Assembly: GCA_039934135.1 (NCBI GenBank)
Contig: JBDTMT010000457.1
Span: 1 to 5,166 of the forward strand
Origin: JBDTMT01 sp039934135
GTDB taxonomy: Bacteria > Desulfobacterota > Binatia > HRBIN30 > CADEER01
Length of the DNA stretch: 5,166 nt
Reading direction: 5' to 3'
Part shown: positions 1 through 5,166 of the stretch, in pieces
Layout of the letters: each line of letters begins with the position of its first letter
Position numbering within the stretch: position 1 is the first letter of the stretch
Translations under genes and position numbers: made by a program
The notes under the pieces: generated by a model
Told to the model about the DNA's origin: nothing
Database searches by the model: none
What the model saw: the letters and a program-made list of their open reading frames with translations, nothing else

Positions 1-338
1 ATGTCGCCATCCACCCAGGCGACCTTCGCGCACTGCGCCGGTAGGCGCGCGAACGCCAGATTGAGCAAGCGCTCCTTGTGCCACAGCACGGTGTTGGCCC
101 GTACCTGCATCACCTGCGGCGACGCCGGCAGCTCGAAGGACGCGCCCGCGACCGCACACTCGATGGTGAAGAGATGCAAGCCGCTGTCGACGATGCTGCG
201 TGCGAAGATGTCGTGGTTGACGCGGCGCGTGACGTAGCCGGCCGGATTGAAGTACGTGGTGACAATGCACAGATCGTCGGCCGGCCGATAAAGGCCGGTC
301 GGCAATACGACGTCAACATCTGGCTTCGACTCACCCAC
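1..338 (-). CDS. Glycosyltransferase-like protein of unknown specificity, N-terminal part (runs off left edge)
   Basis: The first 112 codons of a minus-strand gene are visible. The frame reads well as protein: a beta-strand-like segment with CIVTTYFNPAGY (residues 24-35), then VNHDIFARSI, a second strand LHLFTIECA (54-62), ELPASPQVMQVRA (69-81), LWHKERLLNLAFARLP (85-100) and AKVAWVDGD (104-112). This order resembles a group of uncharacterised bacterial proteins with a GT-A glycosyltransferase look, in which the DxD of the last segment would bind metal and nucleotide sugar. That functional reading is inference. The start is uncertain because there is no usable in-frame ATG. GTG at 338-336 is chosen because AAGGCGG lies a few bases upstream. 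TTG at 305-303 is the alternative but has no visible ribosome binding site. An in-frame TGA at 374-372 limits the 5' end. The gene is divergent from the operon starting at 827 and may belong to the same surface-glycan locus. Confidence 0.72.
   Translation of the reverse strand, partial: MGESKPDVDVVLPTGLYRPADDLCIVTTYFNPAGYVTRRVNHDIFARSIVDSGLHLFTIECAVAGASFELPASPQVMQVRANTVLWHKERLLNLAFARLPAQCAKVAWVDGD
277..302. repeat. Inverted repeat (stem-loop) near the start of the minus-strand gene
   Basis: CCGGCC (281-286) and GGCCGG (293-298) form a perfect 6-base stem around the loop GATAAA. Allowing G-T pairs, the stem extends to about 10 bases (277-286 with 293-302). In minus-strand mRNA it falls roughly at codons 13-20 if the gene starts at the GTG at 338, or right after the start if the TTG at 305 is used. 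It could slow initiation or be a chance effect of GC richness. Confidence 0.35.
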
Positions 339-476
339 ACGGCCCGCCTTGCGGCTGATGTGGCCTGGTTCTCAAACCGGACGCGCCATGGCAACCCCGT
401 CTGGGCGGCGCGCCGCGAAGCCGATAGGGAGCGGCAATCCCGTGCCTGCCGACACGCCTCGCCATGCGGCGTACCG

Positions 477-811
477 CCCCTCGAGCGCGGCCTGCAGCTC
501 ACCTATCGCGGACTGGCGATCGGCGCTGACGACGCGCTACACGATTGGCTGCAAGAGTTCCTCGCGGCCGCCGTTCGCCGCGCGGACGTACTGTTAGGCG
601 CCGCGCCGGAGGGGCGCATTTCCGCTGTCTTGCTGCCGCCGCACGCGGCGCGCCTGCCTGACGAAGCGGCGCGGCGCCGCCTGGGCGGGCGCTGCTCGGG
701 TCTCTGCGCGTGCTCGACTGCCGTCTCGGCCCAACCGCGTATGCGACCGACCCGACGCACGCGGTTGAATTATCGGCACTTGGACAGTATCCCCCAACAA
801 TTGGGCCGCGC
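477..811 (+). pseudogene. Possible decayed coding remnant in the 339-826 gap
   Basis: No intact gene fills 339-826. From about 477 the plus strand reads as plausible protein with G/C-rich third positions: LTYRGLAIGADDALHDWLQE, then FLAAAVRRADVLLG and ISAVLLPPHAARLPDEAARR, up to about 684. After that the same frame degrades into a Cys/Ser/Arg-rich string. The frame one base back then reads LLGSLRVLDCRLGPTAYATD followed by PTHAVELSALGQY, and continues without a stop into the carrier protein start at 827. This suggests one coding segment broken by a single-base shift near 680-700. The frame used from 477 is also open upstream to about 345, and a GTG at 442 in a third frame follows AGGGAG. The late DPTH segment resembles the catalytic Asp-x-x-His block of SGNH hydrolases, but this is a weak resemblance. 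It could equally be non-coding GC-rich DNA, or a real gene with a sequencing error. Confidence 0.27.
764..805 (+). promoter_or_regulatory. AT-richer patch with small inverted repeat upstream of the operon, candidate promoter/operator
   Basis: About half of these 42 bases are A or T, in contrast to the GC-rich surroundings, and the patch ends 21 bases before the carrier protein start. TTGAAT (765-770) and CAGTAT (785-790) look like sigma-70 elements, but the spacer is only 14 bases, so they are not a convincing pair. CCCAA-CAA-TTGGG (793-805) is a short perfect inverted repeat that could be an operator half-site pair or chance. This is the only place upstream of the four-gene operon that looks promoter-like. 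Confidence 0.22.
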
Positions 812-826
812 TGGCGGCGGGGGCGC

Positions 827-1075
827 ATGGAGCTGACCACAGAGCAAATTCTCGAGTTCATGGGCGAGCACCTGGGACTGGATACCGCCGGCGTCGACGC
901 CGAGACGCCGCTGTTCTCGTCCGGCCTGATGGACTCGGCCAGCCTTGTCGACCTCATCGTGTTCATCGAAGGCCTGTCGCACGTCACCTTCCAACCCGAG
1001 GACGTCACGCTCGACAACCTCGACTCGATCGGCCGCATGCTGGCCTTCGTCACCGCGCGCGCTGCCGAGGGCTGA
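827..1075 (+). CDS. Acyl carrier protein (phosphopantetheine-binding)
   Basis: This is an 82-residue free-standing carrier protein of normal length for the family. Helix 1 (TTEQILEFMGEHLG, residues 4-17) is followed by the acidic loop and ETPLFSSGLMDS (26-37). Ser37 in the Asp-Ser pair is the expected 4'-phosphopantetheine attachment site, and SLVDLIVFIE (39-48) is the recognition helix 2. The C-terminal part (VTLDNLDSIGRMLAFV) matches helices 3-4. The frame is open upstream, but ATG at 827 is the first start that gives a standard carrier N-terminus. Only a G-rich stretch precedes it, so the ribosome binding site is weak. The gene heads the four-gene operon, 7 bases before the decarboxylase. 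With a PLP decarboxylase next door and an AMP-forming ligase nearby, its likely job is to hold an activated amino or carboxylic acid during modification rather than to serve in fatty acid synthesis. The canonical fatty-acid ACP motif DSLD is replaced by DSAS, which fits a specialised carrier. Confidence 0.9.
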   Translation: MELTTEQILEFMGEHLGLDTAGVDAETPLFSSGLMDSASLVDLIVFIEGLSHVTFQPEDVTLDNLDSIGRMLAFVTARAAEG

Positions 1076-1082
1076 CGGAATC

Positions 1083-2333
1083 ATGCAGGCGCTGCTCGAC
1101 GCCGTGGCGCGGGACGTCGGCACGCCCTGTTACGTCTACTTGCCCGACATCTGGCAGGCCCGCATCGCCGCACTGCGCGCCGCCTTCGCTGGCCGGTTCG
1201 CCGTCAGCTACGCCGTCAAGGCGAATCCCAATCCCGGCATCCTGCGGCGCTTGCGCGGCCAGGTCGACGGCCTCGACGTCTCCTCCGGCGGTGAGATTGC
1301 ACGCGCGCTGGAGACCGGCTGGGACGCGGCGCGGCTCAGCTTCACCGGGCCCGGCAAGAGCGCCGAGGAACTGCAGTACGCGCTCGATGCGCGCATCGGT
1401 GAAGTGATCGTCGAGTCGCTCGACGAGGCGACAACGCTCAACACCTTGGCGGCGCGCAGCGGCCGGCGCCAAGCGGTGCTGGCGCGCCTGGCGCCGCTGC
1501 GCGTGCCGAAGGGCTTCGGGCTCAACATGAGCGGCAAGCCGACGCAGTTCGGTTTCGACGAGGAAACGCTCGACCGCACCCTGCCCGCGCTGCTGGCGCT
1601 GCCGCATCTCGAGCTGATCGGCCTGCATATCTATTCCGGCACGCAGTGCCTGTCGGCCGCGGCGATCGGCGAGAACTACGCCATCTTCGTCGAGCTGTTT
1701 GGCGCCGTCTGCCGCGCCCACCGCCTGCAGCCGCGCAAGCTGGTGTTCGGCGCCGGCATCGGCATTCCGTACCACGAGGGCGAGACGGCGCCGGAGCTGG
1801 CGGCAATCGCCGCCGCCAGCCGGCCGGCGCTCGACGCAGTGGCGGCGGAGCCGGCGCTGGCCGGCGCCGAGCTGGTGCTGGAGAGCGGCCGTTTCCTGAT
1901 CGGCGAGGCCGGGGTGTATCTGACGCGCGTGATCCGCACCAAAGAGGCGCGCGGCGCCACGCTGTGCATTTGCGACGGCGGCATGAACCATCACCTCGCC
2001 GCCAGCGGCCACTTCGGCAGCGTACTGCAGCGCAACTACCGCATGTTCAAGCTCGGCGGCAGCGGCGTACCGCCGGCCGCGGGCACCGAGTACACGCTGG
2101 TCGGCCCGCTGTGCACGACGATCGACACCATCGGCCGGCGCGTGCGCTTCGACACGCTCGCCGCCGGCGACGTGATCGGCGTGCTGTCGAGCGGCGCCTA
2201 CGGCGTCACCGCCAGTCCGATTCACTTCATCAGCCATCGGCCGCCGCGCGAGGTCATCGCCGAGCAGGTCGACGGGCGCGTGCACATTGAAGACTGCAGC
2301 CAATTCGTCGCGCCGCCCTGGCGAGTGCCGTGA
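1083..2333 (+). CDS. PLP-dependent decarboxylase, exosortase A system-associated type (Orn/DAP/Arg decarboxylase fold IV)
   Basis: This 416-residue enzyme has the alanine-racemase-type barrel at the N-terminus and a beta domain at the C-terminus. Visible landmarks are YAVKAN with the PLP-binding Lys46 (residues 43-48), the SSGGE loop (67-71), HIYSGTQ with His182 (182-188), the glycine-rich phosphate loop GAGIGIPY (223-230), ESGRF (267-271), and GPLCTTID with Cys344 and Asp348 (341-348), which in relatives is contributed to the partner subunit's active site. GAYG (371-374) follows. The segment CDGGMNHHLAASGHFG (297-312) is, as I recall it, characteristic of the exosortase-associated decarboxylase group (TIGR03099), which normally sits beside an AMP ligase. 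Relatives that act on small amino acids often have EPGR where this has ESGR. Start is ATG 1083, 7 bases after the carrier protein stop, which suggests translational coupling. Likely reaction: decarboxylation of an amino acid, perhaps while thioester-linked to the carrier protein as in butirosin BtrK. The substrate is unknown. Confidence 0.92.
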   Translation: MQALLDAVARDVGTPCYVYLPDIWQARIAALRAAFAGRFAVSYAVKANPNPGILRRLRGQVDGLDVSSGGEIARALETGWDAARLSFTGPGKSAEELQYALDARIGEVIVESLDEATTLNTLAARSGRRQAVLARLAPLRVPKGFGLNMSGKPTQFGFDEETLDRTLPALLALPHLELIGLHIYSGTQCLSAAAIGENYAIFVELFGAVCRAHRLQPRKLVFGAGIGIPYHEGETAPELAAIAAASRPALDAVAAEPALAGAELVLESGRFLIGEAGVYLTRVIRTKEARGATLCICDGGMNHHLAASGHFGSVLQRNYRMFKLGGSGVPPAAGTEYTLVGPLCTTIDTIGRRVRFDTLAAGDVIGVLSSGAYGVTASPIHFISHRPPREVIAEQVDGRVHIEDCSQFVAPPWRVP

Positions 2334-2346
2334 GCCGAGCGCCGGC

Positions 2347-3288
2347 ATGACCGCCGCACCCGAAGGCATCCTGGTACTCGGCGCGCCGCGCTCCGGCACG
2401 ACCCTGTTGCGCCGCCTGCTCGACGCGCATCCGCGCATCGCCTGCCCGCCCGAGACCAACGTCTTCGGTGCCTGCGGCCGCTTCCTGCGCAGCGAGCGCA
2501 TCGCCGAAGGGGTGCGCGTCGGGCCCGTCGAAGGCCTCGGCTTTGCGGGGTTCGCGCGCGAGGAGGTGCTGGCGCGCCTGCGCGAGCTCGCATTCGGCTT
2601 CCACCGCGACTATGCGCAGCGTCTCGGTAAGCCGCGCTGGGCCTCGAAGACGGCCTTCGATGCGTTCTATCTCGACGAGATCGAGGCGCTGTGCGGCGCG
2701 CAGGCGGCATTCATTTGCATTCAGCGCCACGGCGTCGACGTCGCCTGCAGCCTGCGCGAATTGTCCGACAAGAACGGCGGCTACCTGCACGAGCTGCACC
2801 AGTACGTCGTGCGCTACCCGATGATCCTGGAAGCCTTCGCGCACGCCTGGGTCGACCTGGCCGGCGCCCTTGCCGCGTTCGCGGCGCGCCACCCGCGCAA
2901 CGCGCTGCTGGTGCGCTACGAGGACCTCAGCGCCGCGCCCGATGCGACGATGGCGCAGATCATGACTTTCCTCGGCGAGACATGGTCGCCGGCGCTGCTC
3001 GCGCAGGCGCTCGGCAAGCGCGACGACGTCGGCCTCGGCGATTGGAAAACCTACGGCCGCCAGAGCATCGATGCATCGAGCGTCGGCCGCCGCCGCGAGC
3101 TGTCGCGCGACACGCTCAGCCGCCTCGGCGCGATCTGCAATCCGACCTTGCGCGCCTGCGGCTATGAGGCCATCGCCGTCGACGACGATCCCGACAGCGC
3201 GACGGCGAAGCGGCGTTATCAGCTCGGCTTGCAGCTGCAGGGTTTGCGCAAAGCGCCGGCGCCGCGCGGCGGCGGCGAATCGACCTGA
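2347..3288 (+). CDS. PAPS-dependent sulfotransferase family protein
   Basis: This 313-residue protein has the sulfotransferase P-loop-like 5'-phosphosulfate motif LGAPRSGTTLLRRLLDAHP (residues 11-29), followed by CPPETNVF (33-40). Glu36 falls where tyrosylprotein sulfotransferases have their catalytic base in the EET motif. The 3'-phosphate-binding block is IQRHGVDVACSL (125-136), with Arg127 and Ser135 in the expected places, and VRYEDL (189-194) is another common family block. No signal peptide or membrane segment is seen, so it should act in the cytosol, moving sulfate from PAPS to a hydroxyl or amine. ATG at 2347 is chosen because it gives the usual short lead to the P-loop motif and lies 13 bases after the decarboxylase stop. 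The frame is open further upstream, but an earlier start would overlap the decarboxylase. No PAPS synthesis genes are visible in the window. The acceptor is unknown. It could be a glycan, or the product held on the carrier protein. Confidence 0.9.
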   Translation: MTAAPEGILVLGAPRSGTTLLRRLLDAHPRIACPPETNVFGACGRFLRSERIAEGVRVGPVEGLGFAGFAREEVLARLRELAFGFHRDYAQRLGKPRWASKTAFDAFYLDEIEALCGAQAAFICIQRHGVDVACSLRELSDKNGGYLHELHQYVVRYPMILEAFAHAWVDLAGALAAFAARHPRNALLVRYEDLSAAPDATMAQIMTFLGETWSPALLAQALGKRDDVGLGDWKTYGRQSIDASSVGRRRELSRDTLSRLGAICNPTLRACGYEAIAVDDDPDSATAKRRYQLGLQLQGLRKAPAPRGGGEST

Positions 3289-3292
3289 CGCC

Positions 3293-3943
3293 GTGGCCGG
3301 GTCGACGCTGGTCACCCGCATGCTCGGGCGGGTGCGCGAAGAGGGCTGGGCGAAGACGCTGCGGCGCGCCCACACCCGCCTGTTCGGCGTCGACGAGCGC
3401 TACATCTTCGCGCGCCGCCCGAAGCCGCCGCCGGCGCCGCTGCGCTTGCCGATCGAGCGGCAGGGCGTCGTCGTGCGGACCGCGACGCCGGCCGACGCCG
3501 ACGACGCCAACATGCGCCAGCACCGGCCGCGCGACCAGCAGCCGCTGCTCGATGTCTTCGTCGCGACACGCGACGGCCACATCGTCGGCGCGGCGTGGTA
3601 CACCGACATCGTCAACGCCGCGCAGCCCTGGTACGCCGCCGTCTTGCCGCACATCGCGCTCCCGGCGGTGTTCACCGCCAACGTCTTCGTCGTGCCCGGC
3701 GACAAGAGCGCCGGCTGGGCGCTGGTGAAAACGGCCGACGAAGCGCTGGCGCAGCGCGGCGTGCGCAGCATCGTCGGCATGATCAGTACGCACAACCGGC
3801 CGTCGATTCTGCTGGCGCGGCTGCTCGGCGCGCGCCTGTGCGCGCGCGTGACGATCCGCTACTGGCTCGGCCGCCCGCGCCTCAGCGTCGCGGCGGTGCA
3901 GACGGACGACGACGCGGCGTTGCGGCGGCCGGCGCCGGGCTGA
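3293..3943 (+). CDS. GNAT-like N-acyltransferase domain protein
   Basis: This 216-residue protein is probably a GNAT-fold acyltransferase. A basic, helix-like N-terminal segment (REEGWAKTLRRAHTRLFGVD, residues 15-34) leads into a Pro-rich linker. Then come strand-like VVVRTATPADADD (59-71), DVFVATRDGHIVGAAWYTDI (87-106) and VFTANVFVVPG (126-136), which look like the GNAT N-terminal arm and strand 4. The acetyl-CoA site would be GDKSAGWALVKTADEALAQR (136-155), in which the usual R/Q-x-x-G-x-G/A is only loosely kept. SIVGMISTHNRPSILLARLL (159-178) matches the later GNAT strand and helix carrying Asn168. GTG 3293 is preferred because it sits 4 bases after the sulfotransferase stop. ATG 3320 is the alternative and gives 207 residues. 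It ends the operon and stops 5 bases before the end of the convergent ligase gene. A likely role is N-acylation of the amine or amino sugar produced by the locus, which is inference. Confidence 0.72.
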   Translation: MAGSTLVTRMLGRVREEGWAKTLRRAHTRLFGVDERYIFARRPKPPPAPLRLPIERQGVVVRTATPADADDANMRQHRPRDQQPLLDVFVATRDGHIVGAAWYTDIVNAAQPWYAAVLPHIALPAVFTANVFVVPGDKSAGWALVKTADEALAQRGVRSIVGMISTHNRPSILLARLLGARLCARVTIRYWLGRPRLSVAAVQTDDDAALRRPAPG

Positions 3944-3948
3944 ACCGC

Positions 3949-5166
3949 TCAGGTGCCGCCGAAGCGCTTGGTCACCTGCGGGCGATCGATCTTGCCGGTG
4001 CCGCCGCGCGGAAACTCGCCCGGCCAGTGGTGGATCTGTTGCGGCACCATGTACGTCGGCATGTGACGGCGGCAATGCGCCTGCAACGCGGCGACATCCA
4101 GCCCGCCGTCCGCCGCAGCGCTGACCGCGATCTCGACCGCCTGGCCGTTGAGCTCGTGCGCGACGCCGAAGGCGACGACCTCGGCGATCAGCCCGGAGCG
4201 AAACACGATGTCCTCGACCTCGGTCGGGCTGATGCGAAAGCCGCTGGCTTTGATCATGGCGTCGTTGCGGCCGACGAACCACAAGTAGCCGTCGGCGTCG
4301 AGGCGCACTATGTCGCCGCTGTAGACCACCGCCTCGTCGCCGATCAGATGGCGCAGCTCCGGACACGGGCGAATCTTCTCCGCCGTCGCCTCGGGCTTGC
4401 CCCAGTAACCGCGGCTGATGAGGCTGCCGCGGTGTACGAGCTCGCCCTGCTCGCCCGGCCCGCAGACGCCGCGGCCGGCATCGATCAGATACACTTCGAC
4501 ATCGGGAATGGCGCGGCCCATCGAGCCCATCTTGGCGTCGAACAGCGCGGGCGACAGATAGGTGGAACGGAACGCCTCAGTGAGGCCATACATGAGGAAG
4601 ATCTTTGCGCCGGCGAACACCTGCGGCATGAGACGCAGAATGTCGTCGGGGATTTTGCCGCCGGAATTGGTCACATACCGCAACGCCGGCAGTGCGGTCG
4701 GTCGCTCGCCGAGATAGCGGACGACTTGAATCCACGCCGGCGGCACGGCGGCGAAGCCGGTGACCCGTTGCTCGACCAGCGTCTTGACGATCTCGGCAGC
4801 CATCATCACCGGCTGCAGCACGACGCTGCCGCCGACCGTGCACATGGTCGTCAACTGGCTGAGGCCGTAGTCGAAGCTGAACGGCAACAGCGACAGCAGG
4901 CGATCGCTCGGCTGGTTGACCAGATAGCGCGCCACGCTGCGCGCGCCCTGTAGCAGGTTGAGGTGCGTCAACATGACGCCCTTCGGCGCGCCGGTGGAGC
5001 CGGAGGTGTAGAGGATCGCCGCCAGGTCGGCATCGATGCCGAGCGGCGGCGGCGCGACCGCTTCCGCCGGCAGGCTGCTCCACGCCACCATGCGCGCGTC
5101 GTCCGGTGCCGCGCCGTTGACGATGACGCGCCGCACGTGGTCGGGCAGCCCGTGCGCCAGCAGCGC
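3949..5166 (-). CDS. AMP-forming acyl/aminoacyl ligase, exosortase A-associated type, C-terminal part (runs off right edge)
   Basis: Visible are the last 405 residues of an ANL-superfamily adenylating enzyme. Family members of this type are about 515 residues, so roughly 110 are missing beyond the right edge. The frame stays open to the edge, and the GTG at 5136 is internal, not a start. In visible numbering the core motifs come in order: A3 YTSGSTGAPKG (53-63), which binds ATP; A5 MYGLTEAF (192-199); A7 SGDI (283-286); the hinge and A8 region GYLWFVGRNDAMIKASGFRI (293-312); and A10 PRGGTGKIDR, with the catalytic lysine at about 392. All are intact, so the enzyme should be active. No thiolation or condensation domain follows, so it is a stand-alone ligase that would pass its adenylate to CoA or to the carrier protein at 827-1075. 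It resembles the exosortase-associated ligase family TIGR03098, which is known to sit next to the decarboxylase found here. It is convergent to the operon rather than part of it. Confidence 0.9.
   Translation of the reverse strand, partial: ALLAHGLPDHVRRVIVNGAAPDDARMVAWSSLPAEAVAPPPLGIDADLAAILYTSGSTGAPKGVMLTHLNLLQGARSVARYLVNQPSDRLLSLLPFSFDYGLSQLTTMCTVGGSVVLQPVMMAAEIVKTLVEQRVTGFAAVPPAWIQVVRYLGERPTALPALRYVTNSGGKIPDDILRLMPQVFAGAKIFLMYGLTEAFRSTYLSPALFDAKMGSMGRAIPDVEVYLIDAGRGVCGPGEQGELVHRGSLISRGYWGKPEATAEKIRPCPELRHLIGDEAVVYSGDIVRLDADGYLWFVGRNDAMIKASGFRISPTEVEDIVFRSGLIAEVVAFGVAHELNGQAVEIAVSAAADGGLDVAALQAHCRRHMPTYMVPQQIHHWPGEFPRGGTGKIDRPQVTKRFGGT

Noticed and set aside
78..338. Left part of a plus-strand open frame running to 836
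   Set aside because: It is antisense to the glycosyltransferase-like gene, which reads far better as protein. Only the part beyond about 345 was kept, as a possible remnant.
405..416. Perfect 12-base palindrome GCGGCGCGCCGC
   Set aside because: Such palindromes are expected by chance in DNA this rich in G and C, and nothing around it suggests a site or terminator.
1050..2501. Long open frame on the minus strand (483 codons) across the decarboxylase gene
   Set aside because: It is Arg/Ala/Gln-rich with no recognisable motif and is antisense to a gene with full PLP-decarboxylase motifs. It reflects the GC-rich codon bias.
2254..3375. Minus-strand open frame (373 codons) across the sulfotransferase gene
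   Set aside because: It is antisense to a convincing sulfotransferase, its composition is shadow-like, and it overlaps three genes.
3944..3948. Possible bidirectional terminator between the convergent genes
   Set aside because: There are only 5 bases between the stop codons, and no stem followed by a T-run is visible on either side.
3595..4953. Plus-strand open frame (452 codons) across the GNAT and ligase genes
   Set aside because: It is Arg/Ala/His-rich with no family motif, and it lies opposite the ligase, whose adenylation motifs are all in order on the minus strand.
1..5166. Exosortase, PEP-CTERM sorting motif, CRISPR repeats, tRNA/rRNA genes or insertion-sequence ends
   Set aside because: I looked for these and saw none. 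The exosortase link rests only on the ligase and decarboxylase families.

Overview
This is a very GC-rich window whose genes strongly favour G or C at codon third positions. The content points to a bacterium of the Betaproteobacterial type that makes an extracellular polysaccharide and often carries an exosortase/PEP-CTERM system. That assignment rests on the protein families, not on any rRNA or species-specific marker, so it is tentative.

Layout, left to right. (1) Positions 1-338, minus strand: the first 112 residues of a gene that runs off the left edge. It resembles a family of uncharacterised glycosyltransferase-like proteins and ends at the edge in a DxD-type motif. (2) Positions 339-826: no intact gene. 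From about 477 to 811 there is a coding-looking stretch on the plus strand whose best frame shifts part-way, so it may be a decayed gene. Just before the next gene is a locally AT-richer patch that could hold a promoter. (3) Positions 827-3943, plus strand: four tightly spaced genes with gaps of 7, 13 and about 4 bases. They encode an acyl carrier protein, a PLP-dependent alanine-racemase-fold decarboxylase, a PAPS-dependent sulfotransferase and a GNAT-like acyltransferase. (4) Positions 3949-5166, minus strand: the C-terminal 405 residues of an AMP-forming acyl/aminoacyl ligase. It converges on the plus-strand operon with only 5 bases between stop codons.

The ligase, carrier protein and decarboxylase make a coherent set. 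The ligase can activate a carboxylic or amino acid as an adenylate, the carrier protein has its phosphopantetheine serine (Ser37), and the decarboxylase has its PLP lysine (Lys46). The ligase and decarboxylase look like the pair known beside type 1 exosortase loci (models TIGR03098 and TIGR03099). The likeliest pathway, by analogy with BtrI/BtrK of butirosin synthesis, is loading of an amino acid on the carrier, decarboxylation while tethered, and transfer or tailoring of the resulting aminoacyl group. The sulfotransferase and GNAT enzyme would be tailoring steps, perhaps on a surface glycan. The substrate cannot be read from the sequence, and no exosortase or PEP-CTERM protein is present in the window.
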